Source: Fluviicola sp.
Lineage (GTDB): Bacteria > Bacteroidota > Bacteroidia > Flavobacteriales_D > Crocinitomicaceae
Assembly (NCBI GenBank): GCA_031260455.1
Contig: JAIRJW010000003.1
Coordinates: forward strand, 93,742 to 157,741
Length of the DNA: 64,000 nt
Direction: 5' to 3'
Shown here: piece by piece, positions 1 through 9,367 of the stretch
Position numbering within the stretch: position 1 is the stretch's first letter
How the letters are laid out: every line of letters begins with the position of its first letter
Position numbers and translations under genes: made by a program
Notes under the pieces: model-generated
What the model was told of the DNA's origin: nothing
Seen by the model: only the letters and a program-made list of their open reading frames with translations
Database searches by the model: none

Positions 1-1
1 T

Positions 2-2215
2 TCGGTTTTCGATCTGTACGATTATAGTAAAACAGGGATAAGCCCGCGCGGAATTTACCTCAACTACCAGATCGACATCCTGAATTTTGCTTTCCACATC
101 AATCCGAAGATCGCGATAGGGTTCTCCGCGAAAAGCCGAATGATTACCAATATAGACGACATTGATCCGAAATTGTCCAAGTTGGTGGAAGAAGGTCTGG
201 ATTTTGCTGCTCTGTGGAACCTGAAGCTGAATGACAAGCTCGCAACCGCCAACATGATGGCCTGGAACGAATACGGAATCAATTACGGGCAGGTAGTAAT
301 GGATAAAGGGAAGCATTTCCTGAAAGTCGGTGGGCGTGTGAAATTACTCCAGGGTCTTGCTTCTGCTTACGCATATACCGATCAGTTGGATTATGAGTTG
401 TTAAATAAAGACACGGCAACAACATTGGTCGGGAATTTCAAGTACGGGTACTCCAACAATCTGGATGACATGAAAAACATCAACTCTAAATCGTTCTTCA
501 AATCCGCTTCCAAACTGGGATTCGGGCTGGACCTGGGAGTTGTTTACGAATGGAGACCGAAATACAAGCAATTTAAATACGACATGGATGGCGAAACCAA
601 TCTGTGGATGCGAAACGAAAACAAGTACGAATTGCGTGCCGGTGTTTCCATCATCGATATCGGTGGGATGAAGTTTACCAAGGGCGGGCACAGTCGTGAT
701 TTCTCCGTAAATACCTCCACCCTGGATCTGCGCATTTTCGATAAAGTAAACTCATTTGCTTCCCTCGATTCCATTGTCGATAGTTTGATTACCAACAATG
801 CAGGATGGAATTCCAACCAGGGAACCGGGCAATCGTATTATATGAACACTCCGACTGCTTTAAATATCCAGTTGGATTATCATATCTGGAAATGGTTCTA
901 TCTGAACGCAACAGGTAACATCAACATCATCGGGAAGAAAAACCCTTCGCGGGTAAAAACACCGACTCAATTTGCTATTACTCCAAGCTTTGATTACGCA
1001 TGGTTCGGGTTATACGTACCAGTTTCGGTAAACAATTATTCCGGATGGAAAGCAGGTATTGCTTCCCGTTTGGGGCCAATCACGATTGGGGTAGTCGATT
1101 TCCACTCGCTTTTTGCATCAGGAAAGGTACGCGGCACGGAATTTTACATGGGATTACGTGTTCCGATTCTTTACACTAAGCCAGCTGACCGCGATGGAGA
1201 TAGGGTTTCTGATAACAAAGACGAATGTATTAAAATCCCGGGAATCTGGTCTTTCAAAGGCTGTCCGGATACAGATGGCGACGGGATCAAGGATTCGGAA
1301 GATTTGTGCCCGGATGTTCCGGGACTGGCAGAATTCCAGGGTTGCCCTGACCGCGATGGAGATAAAATCCCGGATAAAGATGATGCTTGTCCTGATCTGC
1401 CTGGTATTTCTGCATACAGGGGATGTCCGGACACGGATGAAGACGGGATCATCGATCCTCAGGATAGTTGTCCTACCGTAAAAGGACTACCTGCATTCAA
1501 TGGCTGTCCGGATACGGACGGCGACGGATTACAGGATTCGGAAGATGCTTGCCCGGATATAGCAGGACCGATCGCAAATCAAGGTTGCCCGGATACAGAT
1601 AACGATGGAATTTTCGATTTCTTAGACAATTGTCCGGATGTTTACGGGCCGAAAGAAAACAACGGTTGTCCCTGGCCGGATACGGATGGCGACGGTTTGA
1701 TAGACAAAGACGATGAGTGTCCTTACCTGGCTGGTCCGTTGAAAAACAAAGGATGTCCATACCAGGATACAGATGGCGACGGAATCCTTGATAAAGACGA
1801 TAAATGTCCGACAGTGAAAGGTGTGATCGAAAACAACGGTTGTCCTAAGATTGAAGAGGCAGAAAAAGAAATTCTGAAAACGGCATTTGAGGACTTAGAG
1901 TTCAACACCGGAAATGCAATCATCAAAGAATCGTCTTATCCATCCCTGAATGAATTGGCAGAATTGCTGATCAAAAAGAAAGATTGGAAATTACAGATTT
2001 CAGGTCACACGGATAATGTAGGCGATGCGCAGAAAAACTTAGTATTGTCTAAGAAACGTGCAGAGGCCGTGAAACAATACCTGGAAAGCAAAGGAGTTGA
2101 AGGTAAACGACTGAGTACGTTGTTCTTCGGAGAAACCCAGCCGATTGCTACCAACGAAACAGCTGAAGGGCGCCAGAAAAACAGACGAGTGGAAATGAAT
2201 GTGATCTTCGAATAA
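2..2215 (+). CDS. OmpA-family outer-membrane protein with thrombospondin-3 repeats (5' end missing)
   Basis: The frame is open from the left edge, so the start codon lies outside the window; 737 residues are visible. The first ~390 residues are beta-rich and look like a DUF5723-type barrel or outer-membrane domain. Residues ~396-617 hold eight acidic repeats of the DTDGDG type, each followed by a Cys-Pro and a Gly-Cys-Pro step, which is the calcium-binding thrombospondin type 3 pattern. Residues ~623-737 are an OmpA C-terminal domain with the SGHTDNVG segment and a closing GRQKNRRVEM, the part that binds peptidoglycan. The protein likely ties the outer membrane to the cell wall, with the repeats as a stiff spacer. 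A strong terminator follows at once. The domain order is clear; the N-terminal family name is less sure. Confidence 0.9.
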   Translation, partial: SVFDLYDYSKTGISPRGIYLNYQIDILNFAFHINPKIAIGFSAKSRMITNIDDIDPKLSKLVEEGLDFAALWNLKLNDKLATANMMAWNEYGINYGQVVMDKGKHFLKVGGRVKLLQGLASAYAYTDQLDYELLNKDTATTLVGNFKYGYSNNLDDMKNINSKSFFKSASKLGFGLDLGVVYEWRPKYKQFKYDMDGETNLWMRNENKYELRAGVSIIDIGGMKFTKGGHSRDFSVNTSTLDLRIFDKVNSFASLDSIVDSLITNNAGWNSNQGTGQSYYMNTPTALNIQLDYHIWKWFYLNATGNINIIGKKNPSRVKTPTQFAITPSFDYAWFGLYVPVSVNNYSGWKAGIASRLGPITIGVVDFHSLFASGKVRGTEFYMGLRVPILYTKPADRDGDRVSDNKDECIKIPGIWSFKGCPDTDGDGIKDSEDLCPDVPGLAEFQGCPDRDGDKIPDKDDACPDLPGISAYRGCPDTDEDGIIDPQDSCPTVKGLPAFNGCPDTDGDGLQDSEDACPDIAGPIANQGCPDTDNDGIFDFLDNCPDVYGPKENNGCPWPDTDGDGLIDKDDECPYLAGPLKNKGCPYQDTDGDGILDKDDKCPTVKGVIENNGCPKIEEAEKEILKTAFEDLEFNTGNAIIKESSYPSLNELAELLIKKKDWKLQISGHTDNVGDAQKNLVLSKKRAEAVKQYLESKGVEGKRLSTLFFGETQPIATNETAEGRQKNRRVEMNVIFE

Positions 2216-2233
2216 GAAGAATCAAACATAAAT

Positions 2234-2266
2234 TGAAAAGCGGCTTCTCTTCGGAGCCGCTTTTCA
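2234..2266 (+). terminator. Rho-independent terminator of the OmpA-family gene
   Basis: A perfect 12-bp stem (TGAAAAGCGGCT with AGCCGCTTTTCA) closes a 9-base loop 18 bases after the stop codon. The T run sits inside the 3' arm, a form seen repeatedly in this window. Confidence 0.85.
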
Positions 2267-2331
2267 GGAATTTATTTGCCTCATACAGACCCTAAATTCC
2301 AGTAATACTTAGAGAGGATATTACTCTTTAT

Positions 2332-2826
2332 TCAGATCTTTTTAAATCTGCCTAAAAGCGAATCATAAACAGGAACGGTGAGCTTTTTGTCGTTGATCAG
2401 TTCATTACTTGAAAAACTGTATAACCATGTGGCTGAATGAAATATTTTATTGGCTTTCAGTTTTTCCGTAGTAAAATACCGGAAGCTAACGCGTGGATTT
2501 TTCAATTCTCTAAAATAAGTGCTATCATTAAAAATAACGACAGACCGAATCTGAGTCCGTTTTAAAATTTCGAGTAAATCCATATATTCGTTATTCAGGC
2601 AGGATTGACAGATGGATTTATCTGAATTTACAAAATAAATTTCTTGCGGACAATTAGAAATTAATAATCCTGAATGATCGAGAAAATTCTTTACTCTGTT
2701 ATTTTGATTTTCTTTGTAATAGGGTCTTACATCAAACTTTTCATTCGTACTAAATTCATGCTCCTTAGAAGTACAGGATAAAACGATATAACTTATTACC
2801 AGGACAAACGATATATTTCCAGACAT
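2332..2826 (-). CDS. Small lipoprotein with a CxxC motif, possibly thioredoxin-like
   Basis: 164 residues. The N-terminus is hydrophobic and ends in a lipobox (IVLSC, Cys18), so it should be a lipid-anchored envelope protein. Around residue 64 a short predicted strand (IYFVNS) is followed by CQSC (Cys73, Cys76), a helix-like stretch and a second strand (RSVVIFND). That order resembles the start of a thioredoxin fold, but the rest does not match a family I recognise. It is the last gene of a three-gene operon and overlaps the 3' end of the upstream gene by 31 bases, which suggests translational coupling. A redox role is an inference from the CxxC motif only. Confidence 0.75.
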   Translation of the reverse strand: MSGNISFVLVISYIVLSCTSKEHEFSTNEKFDVRPYYKENQNNRVKNFLDHSGLLISNCPQEIYFVNSDKSICQSCLNNEYMDLLEILKRTQIRSVVIFNDSTYFRELKNPRVSFRYFTTEKLKANKIFHSATWLYSFSSNELINDKKLTVPVYDSLLGRFKKI

Positions 2827-3866
2827 TTTGTTTTTGAATTAAGTTTCAAACTGTACAAACCTTTCTTTGTATCCACAATAATAGACACACCGAATCCTTT
2901 TTTACTTTCTCCGATATACTTAAAATTCATGTCGTAAAGAATGAGGTTTTCGATTAATTTTCCCGTTTTCCTGTCCTGTCTTAATTGAGTTCTTAGTATC
3001 AGACCCGATAAAGGCGCTATTTTGGCAAAAGCATATTGTTTGGTTTGGAAATAGAATTCAGTAAAGATATTTTCGTTCAATTTTTTTACATCTCTAAAAT
3101 CAATGTATTCAAAAGAATGCTTTTTGTGCGAACCAAGAAAGTATGGTTTGCTTTCTTTCAAAACTTCATTGTATAAATAAGCAGTATCATTATACGCAAA
3201 AGCAAACAGTTGTTCATCTTTGCTGAATATTAGTCTCTCCGGAGCACAATTCATACCGTAACACTTCAAACGATAACTTATTGGATATCCTACATTGGAA
3301 AAATTAATTTTTTTTGTTTTCAAATCAATTTCTATTTGGATCGGACCCTGAAAAAAGGCAGGCGATTTGTATGAATTGTCGTCATCTTTCACATAATGTC
3401 CATAGATTTTTCCATTTCGAATGAACGGAGTGAAATTATTACTAATCTGCACGATAAATCCGTTTTCATAGTCATCAGCAAATTTGTACGAGTTTTTAAC
3501 AGAACCATCAAATGACAGCACTTTAATATGTTCATAGCTGCTTATATAAATTTCTTTCTTACTCTCATTTACTGAAAACCGTTCCTCACCAATATCAAAA
3601 TCAGGCAAAACGCAAATACATTTTATGCTGGAATTCAACACATCAACTTTCAAAAGAGTTTTCGTTTTGGGGTCAATAAAGTAAACCCAGTCTGAGCCCG
3701 GAGCCTGATAGTCAATTGAAGCACTGGTCAAAATATCGTTTACCAGCAGTGTTTTAACTTTTTCCAGTTTAAAATTTAAAAAGACCGGCCCTGCTTTTTC
3801 CTGCGGATTATTGCAACCCTGCAATAATAACAGGGCTGCAATTGATAGAATCAATTTATTCGGCAT
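2796..3866 (-). CDS. DUF4221-like beta-propeller lipoprotein
   Basis: 356 residues with a signal peptide ending in a lipobox (LLLQGC, Cys18). The body is made of repeated strand-turn units with aromatic and Asp/Asn-rich turns (DWVYFIDPKTKTLLKVDV, EIYISSYEHIKVLSFDG), as in the six-bladed propeller lipoproteins grouped as DUF4221 in Bacteroidota. No catalytic residues are evident; such proteins are generally of unknown role. It is the middle gene of a three-lipoprotein operon, overlapping the upstream gene by 11 bases and the downstream gene by 31. The family assignment is from overall pattern and length, not from a search. Confidence 0.75.
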   Translation of the reverse strand: MPNKLILSIAALLLLQGCNNPQEKAGPVFLNFKLEKVKTLLVNDILTSASIDYQAPGSDWVYFIDPKTKTLLKVDVLNSSIKCICVLPDFDIGEERFSVNESKKEIYISSYEHIKVLSFDGSVKNSYKFADDYENGFIVQISNNFTPFIRNGKIYGHYVKDDDNSYKSPAFFQGPIQIEIDLKTKKINFSNVGYPISYRLKCYGMNCAPERLIFSKDEQLFAFAYNDTAYLYNEVLKESKPYFLGSHKKHSFEYIDFRDVKKLNENIFTEFYFQTKQYAFAKIAPLSGLILRTQLRQDRKTGKLIENLILYDMNFKYIGESKKGFGVSIIVDTKKGLYSLKLNSKTKCLEIYRLSW

Positions 3867-4224
3867 CTTGCTGAGAATAGCCCAATTTTTCTAAATATGC
3901 TTTGCCTTCTTCCGTATTCCATGTTTTATTAAACTCTTCCAAAGACATGCCTTCAGGCAGTTGAAAATCAGATGATAATGCGATTATCTGGCATTCCGTT
4001 TTTTCTTTACAATCATTACCAGGAGCACTACTACAACGCGTACCAATACCCCCATTACCATTGGGATCTTTGACCGCGCAAGCAATATTTGATAATCTTG
4101 GCTTGTCAATCTTTTCAATATGAATTTCTTTCGAATCTGTAGTTGTTTTCTGAATAGTTTCCTTTTCACAGCCCGTAAATAAGGACACTGATGCTAATGC
4201 AGTTGCAAAAATTATTTTTTCCAT
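3856..4224 (-). CDS. Small cysteine-containing lipoprotein of unknown function
   Basis: 122 residues. A signal peptide with lipobox LFTGC (Cys19) is followed by a polar linker and a compact segment with four more cysteines (IACAVKD, GTRCSSAPGNDCKEKTEC) rich in Gly and Asn; the C-terminal ~40 residues are acidic and helix-like. It is the first gene of the operon with the propeller and CxxC lipoproteins, so the three may work together at the envelope. Small Cys-containing proteins next to propeller lipoproteins recur in Bacteroidota, but I cannot name this family. No TAnnTTTG box is evident directly upstream. Confidence 0.7.
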   Translation of the reverse strand: MEKIIFATALASVSLFTGCEKETIQKTTTDSKEIHIEKIDKPRLSNIACAVKDPNGNGGIGTRCSSAPGNDCKEKTECQIIALSSDFQLPEGMSLEEFNKTWNTEEGKAYLEKLGYSQQDAE

Positions 4225-4410
4225 CTTTTACATTTTTTATAAGTCTTACGTCTTTTTTCAGGAGCACTCAGGTCAATGTTTTTCCTTTTTTATGTCACTT
4301 TGGTTATCAGCTTGGTCATTTTCTCCTGAATGATTACTCTAATCTGCTCAAATTTACCAAAATCAGTATTGAAATAACATTCTCTTTTTTATTTTATTAA
4401 TTTAATATTT

Positions 4411-4607
4411 CTGAATGATTTCCGGGTAGCAAAATCTAAACGTGATGGCAGTACAGACTGGTAAAAATTCCTCGCGGTTCCGGTCTTGAAAGTATCGAAT
4501 CCATTCAACAAGCCGCAGATGAAGGTTACAGTGGGAATAACGGATTCCAAGATGGGGATGCTTGGAGTTTTATGGGGCATTTGATTTTATTGTATAAACA
4601 GACATAA
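4411..4607 (+). pseudogene. Possible coding remnant between the lipoprotein operon and lnt
   Basis: The 460-base gap before lnt holds two adjoining plus-strand frames that read like protein. One ends FRVAKSKRDGSTDW then stop at 4462-4464. The other, offset by one base, runs from 4446 to a stop at 4605-4607 and contains KIPRGSGLESIESIQQ and DAWSFMGHLILLYKQT. A single-base frameshift would join them into one C-terminal fragment. There is no start codon or upstream body. The product is not recognised and the remnant call is tentative. The rest of the gap shows nothing. Confidence 0.3.
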
Positions 4608-4671
4608 TATTCTGTTCATCTTTGTTTTAAAGGGATTCATCGAAATCGAAACAGGTTGATAAAACAAATCG

Positions 4672-4679
4672 TAATTTCG
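4672..4679 (+). promoter_or_regulatory. Candidate -7 box of lnt
   Basis: TAATTTCG, one base off the Bacteroidota TAnnTTTG box, 8 bases before the lnt ATG. No clear -33 TTG at the usual spacing. Confidence 0.4.
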
Positions 4680-4687
4680 TATTCAAG

Positions 4688-6283
4688 ATGGAAAAAATCA
4701 TTCAAAAAAGGCTAAACCGGTGGTTACTTAGTATCCTCTCCGGAGTTTTCCTGACCATTTCTTTTCCCGAAACAGGAAGTCTGACTCCCCTTGCTTTCAT
4801 CGCGTGGATTCCCTTATTACTGGTCGAATCTTATTTTCACAAGCAAAAAAAGGCCTTCAGCTTATTTTCACACGCATACCTTGTTTTTTTCATATACAAT
4901 GTCGGGACCACCTGGTGGATCTATTATGCCAGTGAAGGCGGAGCTTACATGGCTTTTCTGGCAAACAGCCTCCTAATGTCCATCGCTTTTTTGATTTATC
5001 ACCTCCTGAAACGCAAACTGGGAACCAAATGGAATGGTTTCATCCTGATCTGCGTGTGGCTAAGTTTCGAATTTTTGCATTTTCACTGGGAATTATCCTG
5101 GCCCTGGCTCACTTTAGGAAATGTTTTTGCAACACGGACTTCCTGGGTTCAATGGTATTCCATTACTGGTGTACTGGGTGGATCGCTCTGGATTCTTGTA
5201 ATAAACCTGTTGATTTTTAAATTAGTAACTCAACCGAAAAAATTACTGAAAAATACGCATTCCATCCTGGCAGGAATCTTACTTTTTATTCCCCTGTGCA
5301 TCTCCTGGATTCTCTATATTTCAAAAGACACAAAAGGAACACCTTATAATGTTGCTATTATTCAACCCAACCTGGATCCATACGACGAAAAGTTTGTCCT
5401 TGGAAACGAGGAGCAACTAAAAACACTGCTGGATCAGGCAGATCAGGCCGTTTCCAAAGAAACCCAACTGGTTATCGCACCGGAAACCTCACTTTATCCA
5501 ACCTCCCCAATTTATGAACGCGGATTACGCAAAGAACTATTCTTTCATATCATCAACGAGCACCGTGCCAAATGGGCAAATGCAGGTTTACTGATCGGAG
5601 CATCCACTTACCAGATTTTTGAACACAAAAATTCCCCGGCAAGCAGGTTCTACCAACCGATCAATGCATATGTGGAGGACTACAACTCTTCTGTTCTGTT
5701 CGACAACACCGCTGAACCAAAGATTATTCACAAATCCAAACTGGTTTTGGGTGTGGAAAAAATCCCTTTTGTCGGAACCTTCCCTTTCCTGGAAAAGTTG
5801 GCAATTGACATGGAAGGCGGCTCCGGAAGCCTCGGGGTCGAAAATGAACCAAAGATCTTTGAAAAGAACCGCGTGAAGTTTTCTCCGGTTGTTTGCTACG
5901 AATCCATTTATGGTTCCTTCCTGGCCAAACAAGCAAAAAAAGGTTCTCAGTTCATCGCTATCATCACCAATGACGGCTGGTGGAAAGATACACCGGGATA
6001 CAAACAGCATTTCCAGTTTGCACGCCTGAGAGCAATTGAAAACAATAAATACGTGGTTCGTTCGGCAAATACCGGAAAATCGGGGATAATTTCAAATCGC
6101 GGAGATGTTTTGAAGGAAACAGGCTGGTGGGTCAAAACGCAGTTCAATTATACTATTCAGCTTAATTCCGGACAAACGCTTTACCAAATTTTGGGTGATT
6201 TTACCGGTTATTTTGCCATCGTGGGACTGGGAATATTCCTGGTGCTGAGAACCCTGCGATTGTTTTACAGAAAATCTGCCTGA
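4688..6283 (+). CDS. lnt: Apolipoprotein N-acyltransferase
   Basis: 531 residues, usual length for Lnt. It adds the third acyl chain to the N-terminal cysteine of lipoproteins in the inner membrane. The first ~220 residues hold several hydrophobic membrane segments. The nitrilase-like periplasmic domain follows from about residue 225 (NVAIIQPNLDPYDEK). The Glu-Lys-Cys triad is visible: Glu in IAPETSLYP, Lys in the HKSKLVLGVEKIP segment, and Cys in VVCYESIYG. A last membrane helix lies near residue 500. The many lipoproteins in this window are its likely clients. It stands alone and converges on the next minus-strand gene. Confidence 0.95.
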   Translation: MEKIIQKRLNRWLLSILSGVFLTISFPETGSLTPLAFIAWIPLLLVESYFHKQKKAFSLFSHAYLVFFIYNVGTTWWIYYASEGGAYMAFLANSLLMSIAFLIYHLLKRKLGTKWNGFILICVWLSFEFLHFHWELSWPWLTLGNVFATRTSWVQWYSITGVLGGSLWILVINLLIFKLVTQPKKLLKNTHSILAGILLFIPLCISWILYISKDTKGTPYNVAIIQPNLDPYDEKFVLGNEEQLKTLLDQADQAVSKETQLVIAPETSLYPTSPIYERGLRKELFFHIINEHRAKWANAGLLIGASTYQIFEHKNSPASRFYQPINAYVEDYNSSVLFDNTAEPKIIHKSKLVLGVEKIPFVGTFPFLEKLAIDMEGGSGSLGVENEPKIFEKNRVKFSPVVCYESIYGSFLAKQAKKGSQFIAIITNDGWWKDTPGYKQHFQFARLRAIENNKYVVRSANTGKSGIISNRGDVLKETGWWVKTQFNYTIQLNSGQTLYQILGDFTGYFAIVGLGIFLVLRTLRLFYRKSA

Positions 6284-6284
6284 A

Positions 6285-7844
6285 TTATTCGAAACGCAAC
6301 ACTCCGTATTTATCACGTTTATTGGAAGCCGCAAAAATAACCTGATGTGACTTGTAATTGACACTCGACAACTTAAGACAAACAAAAGCTCCGATCGCAT
6401 CGTAAGGAGAAAACAAATTCCGCTGTGTGTCTCCGTTATCCAGGTCTATCTGCACACGCGCCAGACAATAATCCTTATATCTGAGTGAATTGGAATAAGG
6501 AATCCGGCCTCCTTTGTATGCTCCGAGCACATCGTAATTTTGTACATTGTCGTTGAAGAAAATAACCAGACTTCCTTTACTGGCATAGCTCACAAGTGAT
6601 GAATATTGTCCGAAATCATTCACAGATTCCTGTTTTTTGTTAATCTTTTTAAACCAGTTAAATACTCCCGAAGTGCCGATCGAATAGACAATACAGTCAT
6701 TGTAATTGTAGTAATTGGTAATCTGACTCATTCCCCGGGAATCGGTTGAATTCACTTCATAGATATAATACTGTTCTGCCAGAACCGTAAAAGAACCATC
6801 CGGAAGCAGCAGAATATTCCGGAAAGCGTAGTTCAGCAATTCACCGTTGACGTTCTGATAATTATAGATATCATCCGAATTGGTATTTTCCAGCGCCAGC
6901 AGTTCCGGCGGGAAATCCAGGAATTGCGGAAGTTTCAGCTCTGCTGAGGAAAAAGTGAAGGCAGTATAAAAAACACCTTTTGCGCCTTTCGAATCTTCAT
7001 CTCCCCAGGTTCCGGTGATAATCGCTGTGGAATCATTCGAATAAATGGCAAAATTGTACACTTTTCGCTGATCCAGGTCTAACTCATACATTCTCAGGGA
7101 ATCTCCTGGACTCATGTGAAACAAGACCGATTTATCAACCAACCCGAAGTCTTTCCAGGTACTGTAATAAGCCTTGGAAAAAACAGACACCCCAAGAAAA
7201 TAATCTCCCCGGTCTGTCACATGCCTCGCTTCCACGACAGAAAGCTTTGAATCGTATGGTATTTCATATTCTCCTTCACGAACGGAGGTCAGCTGGTCAT
7301 TCAGGATATTATACCCAAAACGGTCGTAGGTTTCTTTTTTTGCTGGAATCAGGTAATCAACCACAAGGAAATTGCTTTTGGGAGAAACCCTGGTTGTAAC
7401 GAGCACGTTTCTGCTCCATCCTTTCGGAACTACATAAGAGGCAACGACCAAAGCCGACCCGAGCGGATCCGCATCATCATCGTATTCCTGCAGATAGAGT
7501 GTAACACCTGCGCCGATTTTATCTGAAAAAAGTCCGAAAAGCCGGTTGGAAAACAGAAATACATCTTCTAATGTCACCATTTTCTGATTAATTCGCGGCT
7601 CAATACGTTTCGAAAGCACTTCTTTTCCATTCTCAAAACGGGAAATCTTTGTTGAAGGCATCAAAGACGAATTTGTATAATGAAAAGTAAAAAAAACACC
7701 GTTGTCTTTTGGCAGAACAGCAAGTGTATTCGACCTCAAAAGGTTATCAGGTCCCCAATCAATCTGTGGCGGCAATTGTCCGAAAAGGAAATTATTCAGG
7801 AATAGAAAAAAAGAAACTTGAAAAAACCACAAAACTTTTTTCAT
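6285..7844 (-). CDS. Secreted protein of unknown function
   Basis: 519 residues. A lysine start followed by a hydrophobic stretch ending FLFGQ looks like a signal peptide with cleavage near residue 22. The mature part is beta-rich with regularly spaced aromatic, Asp and Gly residues, possibly a propeller, but no repeat is clean enough to name. There is no lipobox and no C-terminal sorting domain (it ends KYGVLRFE). It ends one base after the lnt stop on the opposite strand, so the two genes are tail to tail. Function unknown. Confidence 0.7.
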   Translation of the reverse strand: MKKVLWFFQVSFFLFLNNFLFGQLPPQIDWGPDNLLRSNTLAVLPKDNGVFFTFHYTNSSLMPSTKISRFENGKEVLSKRIEPRINQKMVTLEDVFLFSNRLFGLFSDKIGAGVTLYLQEYDDDADPLGSALVVASYVVPKGWSRNVLVTTRVSPKSNFLVVDYLIPAKKETYDRFGYNILNDQLTSVREGEYEIPYDSKLSVVEARHVTDRGDYFLGVSVFSKAYYSTWKDFGLVDKSVLFHMSPGDSLRMYELDLDQRKVYNFAIYSNDSTAIITGTWGDEDSKGAKGVFYTAFTFSSAELKLPQFLDFPPELLALENTNSDDIYNYQNVNGELLNYAFRNILLLPDGSFTVLAEQYYIYEVNSTDSRGMSQITNYYNYNDCIVYSIGTSGVFNWFKKINKKQESVNDFGQYSSLVSYASKGSLVIFFNDNVQNYDVLGAYKGGRIPYSNSLRYKDYCLARVQIDLDNGDTQRNLFSPYDAIGAFVCLKLSSVNYKSHQVIFAASNKRDKYGVLRFE

Positions 7845-8022
7845 CTTCCCATTTTAGTTACCTCGTAAAGGTAGAAAATTTTATTACATATCTTATATAA
7901 ATATCAGCCGGAAAAAGGCTGCCGGAAAATATAAAAGTTATTTCATGGTCTTACCGGATAGTTCTGAAACCGGGGCATTCTGTGCAGTGTGGATGAACAC
8001 ATGCAAAGAAGAAAGAACCGGG

Positions 8023-8418
8023 TTAGAGAGTTGGGGATTTGGAATAATATCTGAGAAAAACATCCGGCTGCGGGTAAATTCCTTTTCGCTCCAGGCGTTT
8101 GTCTTTTTTATACAACACATAATTTTCCGGAATATATTGTCCGTTCAGTTTTACTTCGAGGTAAACAGCATTTTTATCTTCTTTCAGGATCAGGAATGAA
8201 CCTTTTGTTTCTTTCGAATCGATTTTCTCAAATAGTGTTCCGTCTGCCTGAAGTTCTATCTGAATAACTGCTTTTTCAACCTGGAAAACTTCCTCTCCCA
8301 GTCCCAGGACATAAGCAGGTATTTCCCCCTGGTAAACGCCCAGGTTTTTCTTCTTCAACACTTGTGAGTATGCAGACAAGGAAAGTACTAAAAACAATAC
8401 CGGCAATAAAAAACGCAT
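8023..8418 (-). CDS. Small secreted protein of unknown function
   Basis: 131 residues if it starts at the ATG at 8418 ([19 protein letters not shown]), which gives a standard signal peptide. An in-frame upstream ATG at 8478 would put 20 non-signal residues in front, and the -7 box lies between the two, so the shorter form is preferred. The mature ~110 residues are beta-rich ([31 protein letters not shown]) and resemble small lipocalin-like or DUF-type Bacteroidota proteins without a clear match. It is divergent from thyA. Confidence 0.65.
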   Translation of the reverse strand: MRFLLPVLFLVLSLSAYSQVLKKKNLGVYQGEIPAYVLGLGEEVFQVEKAVIQIELQADGTLFEKIDSKETKGSFLILKEDKNAVYLEVKLNGQYIPENYVLYKKDKRLERKGIYPQPDVFLRYYSKSPTL

Positions 8419-8432
8419 TTTTCTGTTTTGAA

Positions 8433-8440
8433 CAAAAATA
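8433..8440 (-). promoter_or_regulatory. Candidate -7 box of the small secreted protein gene
   Basis: TATTTTTG on the minus strand, 14 bases upstream of the ATG at 8418, fits TAnnTTTG exactly. Confidence 0.45.
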
Positions 8441-8484
8441 GAGAAAGGAATCAACAAAGCAACCGAATTATCAACCAAAACAAC

Positions 8485-8512
8485 TTGTCTATTGTTAAAA
8501 TCCCTAACTTCG
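8485..8512 (+). promoter_or_regulatory. Candidate thyA promoter (-33 TTG and -7 TAACTTCG)
   Basis: TTG at 8485-8487, a 17-base spacer, then TAACTTCG at 8505-8512, one mismatch from TAnnTTTG. The predicted mRNA starts ~35 bases before the ATG at 8551. Confidence 0.5.
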
Positions 8513-8550
8513 AAAAATGTATTCCAGCACTTATATTATCAGACAATAAA

Positions 8551-9345
8551 ATGAAACAATATCATGATTTATTACAGCATATCCTTGATAACGGTACTTT
8601 TAAGGGAGACCGAACAGGTACGGGAACTTTGTCTGTTTTCGGATACCAGATGCGTTTCAACCTGGAAGATGGTTTCCCGGTTCTGACTACCAAAAAACTG
8701 CACCTGCGCTCGATCATCCATGAATTATTGTGGTTTTTGAAAGGCGATACAAATATCAAATACCTCAAAGACAATAACGTTTCTATCTGGGATGAATGGG
8801 CAGATGAGAATGGGGATCTTGGACCGGTTTACGGCTACCAGTGGCGTTCCTGGCCAACTCCGGACGGTGGATCCATTGACCAGATTTCAAATCTGATTGA
8901 GCAAATCAGGAAGAATCCGGATTCCAGAAGACTGATTGTAAACGCATGGAACGTAGCTTATGTCAACAACATGGCGCTTCCTCCCTGCCACACAATGTTC
9001 CAATTCTATGTTGCGGACGGAAAATTGAGCTGTCAGCTGTATCAGCGTTCGGCAGACACATTCCTCGGAGTTCCGTTTAACATTGCTTCATACGCTTTGC
9101 TAACTATGATGGTAGCGCAGGTTTGTGGACTGAAACCGGGAGAATTTATTCACACACTGGGAGATGCTCATTTGTATTCCAATCACCTCGATCAGGCGAA
9201 ACTACAACTGACCCGGGATTTCAGGCCGCTACCGACTATGAAAATCAATCCGGAAGCGAAGAATATTTTCGATTTCAAATTTGAGGACTTCGAGTTATTA
9301 AATTACGATCCGCACCCGCACATCAAAGCAGAAGTAGCAGTCTAA
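8551..9345 (+). CDS. thyA: Thymidylate synthase
   Basis: 264 residues from the ATG at 8551, the same length as E. coli ThyA; an in-frame upstream start at 8428 would add 41 unrelated residues and precede the promoter. The enzyme methylates dUMP to dTMP with methylene-tetrahydrofolate. The catalytic cysteine is Cys146 in [11 protein letters not shown]. The phosphate-binding arginines lie in [11 protein letters not shown] and [17 protein letters not shown]. The C-terminus ends [10 protein letters not shown], close to the usual closing loop. No dihydrofolate reductase gene lies next to it. It converges on recQ with only 22 bases between. Confidence 0.97.
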   Translation: MKQYHDLLQHILDNGTFKGDRTGTGTLSVFGYQMRFNLEDGFPVLTTKKLHLRSIIHELLWFLKGDTNIKYLKDNNVSIWDEWADENGDLGPVYGYQWRSWPTPDGGSIDQISNLIEQIRKNPDSRRLIVNAWNVAYVNNMALPPCHTMFQFYVADGKLSCQLYQRSADTFLGVPFNIASYALLTMMVAQVCGLKPGEFIHTLGDAHLYSNHLDQAKLQLTRDFRPLPTMKINPEAKNIFDFKFEDFELLNYDPHPHIKAEVAV

Positions 9346-9367
9346 AAATAAAAGCCTTTTAGCCTTC

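Noticed and set aside
1113..1760. Several open frames on both strands inside the OmpA-family gene.
   Set aside because: They are reflections of the repetitive DTDGDG coding sequence and not genes.
7945..8199. An 84-codon plus-strand frame.
   Set aside because: Mostly antisense to the small secreted protein gene at 8023-8418, which has a signal peptide and promoter.
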